From Lanius collurio (lineage: Eukaryota; Chordata; Aves; Passeriformes; Laniidae): a DNA stretch of 64,000 nt. The stretch spans positions 571,749 to 635,748 of the forward strand of contig JACBWW010000086.1 of assembly GCA_020086605.1 (NCBI GenBank). Reading direction: 5' to 3'. Below the pieces are notes generated by a model. That model was not told the DNA's origin, made no database searches, and was given only the letters and a program-made list of their open reading frames with translations. Positions 36,694 through 47,632 of this stretch are shown here, one piece after another (the first letter of the stretch is position 1; the number at the start of each line of letters is the position of its first letter). The translations under genes were made by a program, and so were the position numbers.

Positions 36694-39600
36694 GTAAGGC
36701 TGGGCTGGCGGGGCGGGGAAGGTGAGGGAGCTGGAGGAGGGTCTCTGACATGTCTGGGGGCTTGGGGCGACTCCCCAGGGTTGCCCCCCCCCCGCTCTCC
36801 TGGGGCTCCCTGCAGCCCTCGCCAGGGCAGAGGTGGGGATGGAGCCCTTGGGTGCAGGAGCTGTGGCTCAGAGCTCCCTGCTGTGGGAGCTGTGTGTGCC
36901 ACGGGGCCTCTGCAGCACGCTGGGCAAGCAGGGACTGCGTGCTGTGTCCTTGCTTTTTCTGTGCTTGGCAGGGGCTTTGCTTTCTGAGGCCAAAGGGGGC
37001 ATTTTCTGGTGTCATGGTGTGTCTGCCTTGGGTAACAGCTGAGAGGCTTGGAATGAGGTGATCTTTAGGGTCCTTTTCAACCCAAATCATTGTGGGATTC
37101 AAATCCTTCCCTAAAGGCTCCTTCCTAGCCTGGGTAACTCCACGGATCTCTGATCTGTGATTGAGCAGTCTGGGGTCTAAAAGCTCTTTTTTTGCTTCTT
37201 GTCTGCTGAGGATCCCGGCTGGGGGGGTCCACAGGGGGCGAGTCCCACCAGTCACCTTCACATGCACAGCACAGTGATTGTGGATGGTGAGGACACCCCG
37301 GGTGCTCCAGGTGACATCCTGGGGACAGGCAATGCGGGTGACCAGCCGGGCATTCCCTTCCTGTGACAGCGCTGCCGGCCCTGCCTGGGGCTGTTTCTCA
37401 TGATCCCTTGGTGGAGGCACGAGAACTGAGTGACAAAGGAACTCTAGCTCGGGTGCACCCTGTCCCTGCAGAGCCCTGCCAGCTCCTGGAGGGAGCTCTG
37501 GCAAACTGGATTAGCATTTCTCAAGACTACCAGGGCTTTAAATGTGGTCATGACTACCTGGAGCTGAGCATGGCTAGGGAGGATTTCAATTTCTGAAGCT
37601 GGTTCTGCTGAAAATTCCAGATGGAAATGTGTTGAGCTGCTTGCTCTGCAAGTTACAGCTTCCAGCTGAAACCAAGAGCTCTGTCCTTGTGGAAAGACTG
37701 GTAAATGGGAAGTACTGAGAAGCTGTTTTAGTTAAACCTTCCTCTCCTCTTTCTTAAGATACCTCTGTTCCAAGCAGTTACTGACCCAGGGGTGGTCACT
37801 GGTTGTGGTGTTTAATTTCTGCTGGAAGTGTGTGCAGGGGAAGCCCTGCATCCATCCACAAGGGTGGCTTTGATCCTTGAGGTTTACTAGTGCTGCTGGT
37901 TTATCCAGAAGGGTGAGACAGGCACCTCTGCCAGCCCTCCTGAAACTACTGTCCTAAGGTCAAAGCTGGGAATCGTTCAGTCTTCATCCTAAAACTAATT
38001 GTGTCCTCAGAGCATTTGCAGCCCATTTCCCACAGACATCCTGTGACACAGTTCTGCATTTTTGGGAACGGGGGTATCAGTGGCAAATCTCGACAAGAAT
38101 GTAAATAGGTGATTTAATCACAATTGAATTCCTCTGCCCTGATTAGCCCTCCCTGCTCACAGCTAAAGCACTAAATTTGGCTTTGTTTTCCTCAATGGTC
38201 TTTAAGGAATTGCCAGTTAAGCTACTGAACCAGCCATGCTGTCTGTAGCTCAGTCTGTCTCCCAAGGTAAAAGCCCTTTGGAAGGGGGAGAAGCTTCCTA
38301 AACCTGAGGATCCTACAGGACTACACACCAGCAGCCTGTTCTCATGGAGCTGAGCTGCTTTCCATAGGGAAACCTTCAAGCCAAGGGGAGTTAAAGAACC
38401 AGCTTGTGTGAACTGGTCACTGCCGGTGGCAGAAATCAGGGAGGAGCAGGGAAGTTCCTTGCTCTTCTGCCAGGCCAGTGTGGGATGAGGCAGGGAAAAG
38501 GGAGCAGCTGGGTGGGTTTGGTGCCACTGTCCTGCTGTTTGGTGGCAGCCCTTGTTCTTTCACTGACTCCAACTGGGCAATGATCAGGAGATTAACTCCT
38601 GATCCTAGAAAATCTCCTGACCCTGATGCTACAATAGAGCACTGAAGTTTCATCGTTCTGAAACCACCTGTTTGAAAGAGCTTTCTCAGCAGTGACCTAA
38701 TATTTAGGATGTAGCAATGGTGTGAAATCATCTGCTCATCACTTTCATACAACACAAACCACAACCAAAACAAAGTGGTGCTGTTTCTGTTCCTCTGCCC
38801 ACTGGAACTTCCACTCCCAACGATCCTGGCTTGGCTGTGGCTTCTCCAAAGCACTTGGAACCACCTGGCACAGAGTTGCCAAGCAGTGGGCTTTCCTGCA
38901 ATCTCAGAAGTAAAACAAGGGCTGCTCAGCACTTTTGCAGGGAAAGAGAAAATAAAACCATGCTGTGGAGATTTGCCCACAGTGCAAATCCTGGCCTTGC
39001 AACATGTGGCTTTCCCCTGCTCAGCAGAGAACAAACCTTGTCCCAGCATGACTGTGCTGAAGGATTGTCCCTGGCGTGGCTGCATCCACTATTAACATGG
39101 GATCCCTGTACTTCAGAGGCTGATTCTAACCTTACACCAGTTTTTACATCAGCCAAGGAGTTATTCCTGAATTATTCTAACAAGACTCCTCCCCTCCTCC
39201 TTTTAATGCAGTGTTTCTGTGCTGGCCCTGACACCAAGGCCACCACGGTGACAAACTCCACAGCTTGAGCTTTTTCCACCTGTCCACAAGTAAAATAACT
39301 GAGCAAAGGAGTTGTTTGTGATGGTGTTGAAAGAGCTGTGCTTTGCCCCAAAGTCAGCCCTGCTTGGCTCCAAAGCAGTAACAAACCTGCCCTAAGGCAG
39401 AGCAAGAGGGACAGGCACTGACAGCAAAGCCTGTGGACTTTGGGACTTGGATTTTATATTCAGCCTTGCTTTGTTTGGAGCAGGTTTTTACAACTTCTCC
39501 CAGCCTGGTGAGGATCCATTGGTGTTTTTGCTGTGCAGATAAAGTGGGGAGGGCTCCCAGAGGAGCACTGGCTCCCGGCTTCTCACTGGAGAGGCTGGAG

Positions 39601-40635
39601 GTGACAGCTTTTGCTATAGGCACATGGCACTCAGCATCCCTGCCCTGCTCAAATCTCACAGAATTCTCACTAATTCAGTGGTTAATGCAGCAATATTTGG
39701 TGTTTTACCAAGATACCACTTGGTAACCAGTCCAGGGCTCACAAATTCTGGTTTCACTACTATTCCACATCTCTCTGTTCCTGTTTCCCAGCAAAATAAA
39801 AACCATGCACAAGGCAAAGAACACAAGAAACAAGACAATGGGCTCTGCCACAACTCAGATGGCAAGGTTTTTTTGGGAAGAGCTGCCAGTGAGCCTAGAG
39901 CAGTGTGTGGCTTAGAAATTCACTTTGGGAGGAATTTTGGTTTGAGGGTTTTCCATTAGAAAATGTCATGGCAAATCTAAGAATAGCAACTAACTGGCAC
40001 AGGAGAGAAAAGCAGACTCTGTCCTGAAGAACAAATGTGCTGAAATCCCTGCTGTGCCTGACTAAGGCTCAGAATAATCCCAGATTTATCATCAATATTG
40101 GAGTGTCCAAATACTGCCTGAGATCTACGCTGGGGAAGCCAACACACATTCAAAATATTGCAACATTTTATGCTTCTTCAATCCCATTATGTCATGAGAA
40201 TGTCTCTGAGCCTTGGTTTCACAGGAAGTGAGATTTCCTGCCTCGCTGGTCAGTAGGATGAGAAGGCAAGTCTCCAGGTAGCCATGGAGTGCTGCAGCTG
40301 GGAAACCTGGCTCAGGCTCCAGGGAAAACTCCACAGGATTTTCATGTCCTTCCCAAACTGGTTATATTTTCTCTTCCCTGTCCAGCTGAGGAAGGGAGTG
40401 ATGGAGTGGTTTTGGTGGGTACCTGGTGTCCAGCCACAGTCATCCCATCCCACACAGAAAACACAAGGCAGATAAAACAGTTTCACCTATTTCTAGCCTG
40501 AACCTTCCCTGGAGCAGCTGAATGATGGATCCCAGCTTTGCTGCCCTCTGCTTTTCCCCTTTTTTGGCAGGATTTTATTTCTTTGGAGGAAATGAAGTTG
40601 TGGTCATGTTGTGATACTCTTGTTTTTCCTTCTAG
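36694..40635 (+). other. PLIN3 5' intron
   Basis: 3.9 kb with no exon recognised. Includes an 11-base C run near 36785 and a short CR1 tail at 37045-37100 (plus; GGTCCTTTTCAACCCAAATC). Confidence 0.65.
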
Positions 40636-40712
40636 CTGCAGCTGAATTCAGCATGGCCTCAGGAAAGACCCCAACCCCAGATCTGCTGAAGGCTGAGGAG
40701 CAGCAGACAGTG
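40636..40712 (+). CDS. PLIN3: PLIN3 first coding exon
   Basis: Acceptor TTCTAG, 17 nt of UTR, then 20 codons [20 protein letters not shown] and donor GTAGGT. Confidence 0.88.
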
Positions 40713-43700
40713 GTAGGTACCAGGGCAACACACAGCAGTTAAATCATCTGCTGACATGTGCTGATAAACCTCTGCCAGCACCCCAAAACCAGGCTGGGAG
40801 GAGAGAAAGATTAGCCCAATGAAGCTGTGGCCAAATCAAAATCCCCTCAGTATAGTAGGTAATTGTTTTGCTCAAGGGACTGCTTTAGGGCTGGCCAAGT
40901 GATGCCAGTAGTTCTGAAACATGAGCTGTTACAGGTCCTACTTTCACATCTGGTTTGGTGCTGAAACCAGTGTGACTCAGAATTCAGGAGCCCAGAGGTC
41001 AGATTTTTTAATCCTGCCTTGCTCACTTGGTGGAGGCCTTCGAATGAGTCTCCTCAACTCTGAGTTTAAGAAGGATGAGGAGGAGGATTTGCTGGGACAT
41101 TTCTGGACAGACACATGGCTGTGTCACCCACCAGCTCAGGCTGGGCTCTAATGCCACTCTTTCTCTTGGGTTTAGAGTGCTGTTGATCGAGTCACCAGCC
41201 TGCCCTTGCTCAATTCTGCTTTCAACCTGGTCTCCTCTGCCTACAACCACACCAAGGAGTCCCACCCCTGCCTCAGCAGTGTCTGCAGTGTGGCTGAGAC
41301 TGTGGCTGCTGTGGCCATGGGCAGCGTGGTCGGAGGGGCACAGCCCATCCTGAGCCAGCTCGAGCCACAGAGTAAGTGCAGGGCTGGAGGGACCCTTGGG
41401 ACAAAGGGACAGGTGGGGCAGGGAGGGAGGTTCCTGTGCCTGTAGGGTGATGCCACCTCCTACAGCACCTTCTGCTCCAGCCCTGAGCCTCCCACTCTGC
41501 AGCTCCTGACATTGAATTTCCTGGGGATGAAACTGTTACCAGGAGAAACAGAGTTTGATTTCTTTAGGTTACTAAGTAGTAACTCCCTACTTGCTTGCTC
41601 TCACTCCAAATTCTGACAATCCCAACTGGGAGTAGCGGTGTCAGTCTGGGATGGAGCTCAGCCTGGCTGGTCCCAACACTTTTCAACCCTTTAAACCCAT
41701 TGCCCTACCCTGCAAGGGCAGGTGCTACACTGCAGTTGGATTGAAGTCTACAGTTAGAAAGCTGGGAAGGCAAAATGGAGACCATTTGAACCTGCCAAAT
41801 TTTAGGGTTTGTTCACCTTTAACAAGACACCCAGACACATCCCACCCCAGAAAGGGTGCTTCAGTCACCTTGTTGGCCACCAGCTGTGCTGCTGTTTACT
41901 TTTGGGGGGCTTGTTTTTATGAGTATAGCCTGAACTGGCCATTGTAGGGTCAAAAACCCATCCCCACATGGAAGAATAAACTGGTACCTGTTGTCTCTTC
42001 CAGTTGCCCTTGTGAATGAATATGCCTGTAAAGGTCTGGATCAGCTGGAGGAGAACTTGCCCTTCCTGCAGCAGCCAGCAGATCAGGTAAGGAAAGGCAT
42101 TTCCTGGGGAAGCCATGGCTTGATGGAACTGTTATGGGTACAGAAGAATATGGGGAAATAAATAAAGCTCAGCAGCAGGAAAAGCTGGAGAGGTGCCCTC
42201 AGCATGTGGGAGTGATTACATCCCTGTCAATACAGGTGTGCTCACTTCCCCAGCCCTCCCACAGTCTGCAAGCACAACTAACCCAAGTGAAAAAGCTTTC
42301 TCAGGGAGGGAAAACATATTTTTGAAAAAAAAAAAATCTTTCTCTGCCTCTCCCTGGTGCAGGTAATCTCAGACACCAAGCAGCTGGTGTCCACCAAGGT
42401 GACATCTGCCATGGACGCTGCCTGCGAGGCCAGGGAAGTGATGGCTGATAAAGTCACAGAAGCTGTGGACCTCACCAAAAGTGTTGTTGGGGACAGTGTT
42501 AAGCTGACCAGGTCTGTGGTCACCTCCACTGTCAGCAGTGCTGTGGAGGCTGCCCAGGGTGCCAAGGAGCTGGTGACCAACAAGGTGACAGAGGCTGTGG
42601 ATGTCACCAAGCACATGGTGGAGGACCGTGTTGACAGAACCAAGTCGGCTGTTGCCTCTACGATTGTCAACGCCGTGGAGGCTGCTCAAGGGGCCAAGGA
42701 GCTGGTGACCAACAAGGTGACAGAGGCTGTGGACCTCAGTAAGCACCTTGTGGAGGACAGCGTCGACAGGACCAAGTCTGCTGTGACTTCCACCATCACT
42801 GCAGCTGTAGGGGTTGCCCAGGGAGCCAAGGACCTGGTGGCCAACAAGATGACAGATGCTGTGGACAAGGTCACCAAAGCTGTGGATGTCACCAAGCACA
42901 TGGTGGAGGACAGTGTTGACATGACCAAGTCTGCAGTTGCTTCCACGATTGTCAGTGCTGTGGAGGCTGCTCAAGGGGCCAAGGAGTTGGTGACAGACAA
43001 GGTGACCAAGGCAGTGGACCTCAGTAAACACATCGTAGAAGACAGTGTTGACCTGACCAAGTCTGCAGTTGCTTCTACAATTGTCAACGCTGTGGAGGCT
43101 GCCCAGGGTGCCAAGGAGCTGGTAACCAACAAGGTGACAGAGGCTGTGGATGTCACCAAGCACATGGTGGAGGACAGTGTTGACAGGACCAAGTCTGCTG
43201 TTGCTTCCACCATCACTGCAGCTGTGGGGGCTGCCCAGGGGGCCAAGGAGCTGGTGGCCAACAAGGTGACCGAAGCAGTGGACCTGACCAAAGGGGCTGT
43301 TCAAGACAGTGTTGAGAAGACCAAATCTGCAGTCACCTCTACAGTCAGTACAGCTCTGGATGCTGCCTATGGCACCATCACCAGCAAGATCAACACAGCC
43401 CTGGAGCAGGGCAGGGAGGCTCTCCAGGAGGGCGTGGAGATGACCAACTCGGTGGTGACCAACAGCATAAGCAAAGCCAAGGCAGTGAGCCAAGCAGTGG
43501 CTGGAGGTGTGGAATCTGTCCTGGGAATGTCAGAAGATCTGGTGGATCATTACCTCCCGATGACTGAGGAGGAACTAGGTAAGAAAATACTTACCTGGCG
43601 CTTGTAGAGGCAAATCCATTCCCGTGTAAGCAGAGAGCACCTGACTCAGCAAGACCCAGCTTCTGAAGCAGACAGGTAGCTCTGAATTTGTCACCAAGCT

Positions 43701-45143
43701 GGCTGGCTGTCAACACCAAATTGCCACATGGTATGGGACAGAGTTCAAGCATTTGCTGGTTGGTCCTTGCCTATCAGCCTCAAAGTAAATATGTGGGTTC
43801 ATGTTCCAACCTCTCCATCAAGTCTGCTTATGTGAAGATCAAGCAGGGAACCTGCCTTTAACACCTGAGCAACTCCAAACCTCCTGCTCCCACAGCAAGC
43901 TTCAGCCTTCACATTTTTCAACCTCTTCCACCCCTCCCAGCTGCAGCTCTGTTCTTGTTTCCTCCAGGTAAACTGGCCACTACGGTGCAGGGGTTTGGCG
44001 TGGCCTCCGTGGAGGAGCAGAAGCGGCAGCGGAGTTACTTTGTGCGCCTGGGCTCCCTGTCGGGCAGGGTCCGGCACCGAGCCTACCAGCACTCCCTGGC
44101 CAAGCTGCAGGGCATCAGGCACCGCACCCAGGACACCCTCTCACGACTGCAGCTCGCAATAAAACTGGTACCAACATGCTTTGCCCTTCTTCCTCCTGTC
44201 TGTAGCCTTTCCTGCCCTGCTATCCAGCTGGAAGCTCCTCCTCCATCCCACACCCAGCTCCATGTCACCTTGGATCCTTCCCTGGCAGGGAAGCACCTAT
44301 GCTTCTGTGTGCTTGCAATACAACTTTTCCTCTCATTTTTCCCATCAGATTGAATCTGTGAAACAGGATGTTGGCCAAAAGCTACTGGAGGGGCAGGAGA
44401 AGCTCCATCAGCTGTGGGTGGACTGGAGCCTGACCCAGCCCAAAGGAAACCAAGTCAGAACTGCCTGCCAGCCAGAGGTATCCCTGGAAGGTGCATCTGA
44501 GCAGGCCCTGAGTGGCTGGCCCCCCCCAGAGCCCGTAACTGAGCTGTGTCTCTCCCAGCAGGTGGAATCCCGCACTCTGGCGATGCTGCGGATCATCACC
44601 CAGCAGCTCCAGCCCACCTACGAGAGCCTCAAACACAGCGTCCATGGCCTCCCCAGCAACATCCAGGATGCTCTGTGTCAGGCCACTCGACACATCCACA
44701 AGCTCCACAGCTCTTTTTCCAGGGCTGTGTCCTTCCGAGACCTCTCCAGAACTACCCTGGCCCAGAGCCAGGACCGCGTGGCAGAAGCCCGAAGGTCCCT
44801 CGATGTCCTCTTTGAGTATGTCACTCACAACACCCCTCTGAACTGGATTGTGGGGCCCTTCAGGGCCATAGCTAAGGTGGCACAGGACAGCAGAAAGCAC
44901 AAGAAGAGAGAGATGAAGACTGATAGAAAATTACCCACGTTGGAAAAGGCTCCACCATCACAGGAGGTGACAAAGGCACCTGAAGCACCAAAGGGAGCCA
45001 ACAGGATCTCAGAAAGATGGTGTGAAGTGCTAGAGAAGCTGGAGGAGAAGGCAGGGAAGTCAGAGGAGAAGGCAGGGGAGGACACACAGGTGGCCCTAGC
45101 TAAAAAGCAAATAAAAATCAGTGCACCAGAGGAAAATCTCTGA
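40653..45143 (+). CDS. PLIN3: PLIN3-like perilipin with expanded 44-residue repeats
   Basis: Perilipin 3 (TIP47) is a soluble protein that coats nascent lipid droplets through amphipathic 11-mer helices. Seven coding exons join in phase to about 822 residues, against 434 in human PLIN3. PAT-like N-terminus 21-113 ([33 protein letters not shown]); 11-mer region 144-447 expanded into seven 44-residue units; then [45 protein letters not shown] and the C-terminal four-helix bundle (VEYV-like [17 protein letters not shown]), and a charged tail of about 80 residues not present in human. The gene lies between UHRF1 and TICAM1 as in human, which favours PLIN3 over PLIN4. Start ATG at 40653 has A at -3 and G at +4. 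Confidence 0.93.
41176..41371 (+). CDS. PLIN3: PLIN3 coding exon 2 (PAT core)
   Basis: [20 protein letters not shown] to [10 protein letters not shown], acceptor TTTAG, donor GTAAGT. The most conserved N-terminal PAT segment. Confidence 0.93.
42004..42086 (+). CDS. PLIN3: PLIN3 coding exon 3 (PAT end)
   Basis: [20 protein letters not shown] to QQPADQ, donor GTAAGG. Joins exon 2 in phase. Confidence 0.93.
42363..43578 (+). CDS. PLIN3: PLIN3 coding exon 4 (11-mer repeat exon)
   Basis: 1216 nt, codes [20 protein letters not shown], the tandem array, then [20 protein letters not shown] and [12 protein letters not shown]. The whole repeat expansion is inside this single exon. Confidence 0.94.
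42453..43364 (+). repeat. PLIN3: 132-bp coding tandem repeat (44 residues), six full units plus three quarters
   Basis: Units start at 42453, 42585, 42717, 42870, 43002, 43134 and 43266. Each is four 11-mers: [44 protein letters not shown] with variants. A 21-bp partial insertion (MTDAVDK, 42849-42869) follows unit 3. VTKHM and LSKH first 11-mers alternate through units 2-6, suggesting duplication of unit pairs. Confidence 0.95.
43968..44167 (+). CDS. PLIN3: PLIN3 coding exon 5
   Basis: [20 protein letters not shown], then [20 protein letters not shown] to SRLQLAIKL. Acceptor TCCAG, donor GTACCA. Confidence 0.92.
44349..44477 (+). CDS. PLIN3: PLIN3 coding exon 6
   Basis: 43 codons [20 protein letters not shown] to TACQPE, donor GTATCC. 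The following 81-nt intron has no stop in this frame, so intron retention would be in frame. Confidence 0.88.
44559..45143 (+). CDS. PLIN3: PLIN3 last coding exon
   Basis: [20 protein letters not shown] through the helix bundle to ISAPEENL and TGA at 45141-45143. The acceptor is a tandem CAGCAG, so the exon may start at 44559 or 44562 (one Gln difference). The last 80 or so residues are Lys/Glu rich. Confidence 0.92.
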   Translation, partial: QVESRTLAMLRIITQQLQPTYESLKHSVHGLPSNIQDALCQATRHIHKLHSSFSRAVSFRDLSRTTLAQSQDRVAEARRSLDVLFEYVTHNTPLNWIVGPFRAIAKVAQDSRKHKKREMKTDRKLPTLEKAPPSQEVTKAPEAPKGANRISERWCEVLEKLEEKAGKSEEKAGEDTQVALAKKQIKISAPEENL

Positions 45144-46025
45144 GAAATCCCAGCTCTTTTGGCCAAGGCGCCTTGGCTATACCAGCACTGATCTTTTTAT
45201 TGTGCACCCACTTGTGCCACAAGTGCCTCTGCTCTCTGAATTTACAGACATATGTAGTTGTAAGGAGCTTTGATAACCAAGGTGGGGATATTCTAAGTCT
45301 TGATTTACTGTTGTTAAATCACACTGCTGTGCTGAAAGGGCAGATGGGACCTGCACTTCAGCTTTTTAACTCAGCCCAGCTGTAGTTGTGAGTGGCTAAT
45401 TCTTGCTGAAACAAGTTGTGGGAGAGAAGAAGTGATGTCAACTTATTTTTAATGCTGGATTTGTTTTTTAATTTGCCCAAGCCATGGAATCTTGAGAAGA
45501 TGCTGTGCTTGACCTTTGATACCATCTCTTGCCTTCTCCATGTTTAAAAATACAATTTCCAGACACAACTTCCACTGTGCCTGTTGTGCTTCCAGGGCTC
45601 TACCCTACAGCACATCTGGCACAGCTGCAGGCATGGAGCTGCTTCTCAACAAAAGATTTCTCTTCATGGATTGGCCAAACATTTTTTTTCTTCATGGAGA
45701 AATGCTCAACAGGGTGGGGTTTTCTTTAATCATCTTTCCTAGTTCTGTGGATGACTTCAGGGATTATGTGTGTGTACCTCCATGTGTGAAACACTTCACA
45801 GCCATTAAATCAGGCAGCTTTTCCCAGGAGTTACTCTGCCATAGGATTAGGAAATCCTGTTATTAAAATAGGAGGGATTTTAATCCAGGTGCAGGTTCTT
45901 TTCCAGAAAACACTACTTTGTAATAATTTCTAATGTAATTTCTTTTGGTAACTTGTGTCCTGGCATTGTCCCTGTGCCAGGGCTCGTGAGCAGACATTGG
46001 AATAAAGTGTGACCTGCATTTTAAG
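45144..46025 (+). other. PLIN3: PLIN3 3' UTR
   Basis: Bounded by the stop codon and the poly(A) signal. No repeats; open frames at 45516-45866 are in UTR and not gene-like. Confidence 0.75.
46001..46006 (+). promoter_or_regulatory. PLIN3: PLIN3 poly(A) signal
   Basis: AATAAA 858 nt after the stop, followed by a GT-rich stretch (TGTGTGGGTTTGTGTGTG), a typical downstream element. Confidence 0.85.
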
Positions 46026-46339
46026 ATGTGTGGGTTTGTGTGTGCCTAAAGCTACAGGCTTGTGTTCCCTTACCTGAGCTGTGATGAAGCTTTCCCTTTA
46101 CCAAATCTTGTCCCTGGCCAGCTCGTTTGTTCTCTGCTCTTGCTAGAGGGGAAAAACAAAGTGTGTTTAGGAGGTCCCATGTTTTCTTAAGCAGAAAAAC
46201 ACCTCAATTATTTTGTTCCCCTGACTTGGGCCTGTGCTCCTGAGGCTCAGATGCATCTGTCCATATCCCACTCTTGTTCTTCGCCCCTGCCTCCTTCTGC
46301 TACCCCTGCATCCTGGGCTTTCCATCACTCGTCCCAATT

Positions 46340-46740
46340 CTAACACTCCCCCGTGGCCCTGCCCGCAGGGAAAAGCCGGTTCCTGTCCCCAGCGCCCTGC
46401 GGGTGCTCATGCTGGGGCCAGCGGGCAGGGCTGGCCCCGGCCGGGCCCTCCCGCCGCGGTTCCCGGGCTGCGCTCGCCCCGCCCTGGCCGTGCCCCTCGC
46501 CCCGCCGCTTCCGCCTGCCGCGGGCACCGGAACCGGCCGCAGGTAGGCCGATCCCCTCCCTGGCCGGGTCATCCCTTCCCGGCTGCCCCCCTCCCTTCCC
46601 GCGGGCCCCGGGCTCGCCCCGAGCGCTGCCCCGGCCCCGCTTCAGCTCCCTCGCTCTCGGCCGCGTCCCCCACTCGGGGCAGGGCTGGTCCGGCCGGGGG
46701 AGGGAGAGCAATTGGGCAACTGCAGGATTTTCATGAGACA
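46340..46740 (+). promoter_or_regulatory. TICAM1: TICAM1 CpG island and probable noncoding exon 1
   Basis: CpG-dense DNA with a good donor CCGCAG|GTAGGC at 46542. It is the only island upstream of the TICAM1 coding exon on this strand. The first exon is inferred to lie within about 46300-46542. Confidence 0.6.
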
Positions 46741-46811
46741 GCAAAACAGGAACCTGCAGTTAGAAACTTTCCCCGGTTGAGAGTTATTTCGGGGCGTTTG
46801 GTGGGGCTGCC

Positions 46812-46830
46812 TTTAAATAGGGAAAGTTCC
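46812..46830 (+). promoter_or_regulatory. Candidate TATA-like element with NF-kB-like site
   Basis: TTTAAATA followed at once by GGGAAAGTTCC (46820-46830), which fits a Rel-family site. It lies between the TICAM1 island and coding exon; function not shown. Confidence 0.35.
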
Positions 46831-46984
46831 TGCAGCAGGCTCAGGCAGCGCCTGGAGCAGTGCCCCACCGGGAACCCCCTCCTCTCCTCCAGCCACTGCT
46901 GTTGTTTAATTAAAATCCCATCAGCGGCCTGGGGTGAGTGCAGGGGCTCAGGGATCAGCTGTGGATGGGGATATAAAGTCTCCC

Positions 46985-47275
46985 ACCATCAGAAGGACGT
47001 GGAGCTGCGGGAGCCAGTCCAGAGGAGGCCCCGGAGCTGCTCCAGGGCTGGAGCCCCTCTGGAGCCAGGCTGGGAGAGCTGGGGGTGCTCACCTGGAGAA
47101 GGATCTGGAGAGCTGGACAGCTGAGAGCCCCTTCCAGGGCCTAAAGGGCCTCCAGGAGAGCTGGAGAGGGACTGGGGACAAGGGAGGGAGGGACAGGACA
47201 CAGGGAATGGCTTCCCAGTGCCAGAGGGCAGGGCTGGAGGGGATATTGGGAAGGAATTCTTCCCTGTGAATCTTC
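46985..47275 (+). mobile_element. CR1-type LINE fragment
   Basis: GAAGGACGTGGAGCTGCGGG, GGGAGAGCTGGGGGTGCTCA and TTGGGAAGGAATTCTTCCCT are CR1 3' body words. It sits in the TICAM1 5' intron. Confidence 0.9.
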
Positions 47276-47632
47276 CCTGATAACACAGCTGGAAAGAGTT
47301 TCCTCTACGCCTGTTTTATTCCTCAACTGTCATTGCAAGGAGCCTGTGAGACCCCTGGAACCAGCTGCCTGGAGGAGACATTTGGATTTACCTAAATACA
47401 TAATTATTTCATCAATTATTTTAAACCAGTTGTAATTGATGTGAAATGAATGCAAAGAATGTGCTCTTTGCTTAATCACAGAGTTGGAAAAATACACAGA
47501 GCACTGGCACAGCTGCAAGCATGGAACAGATGCAAAAATATTTGGGAGGTGTGAGAGAGAGCCTGGCAGCTCCAGGAACATCCCCCAGCTCCCACATCAC
47601 CCTCTGAACGCTGTCCTCTGTTCTCCCCACAG

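Noticed and set aside
42369..43493. 374-codon minus-strand frame over the PLIN3 repeat exon
   Set aside because: Shadow of the coding repeat in an antisense frame; low-complexity His/Leu/Val text with no homology.
46234..47124. 296-codon plus-strand frame upstream of TICAM1
   Set aside because: It crosses the CpG island, a splice donor and a CR1 fragment; not a plausible protein.
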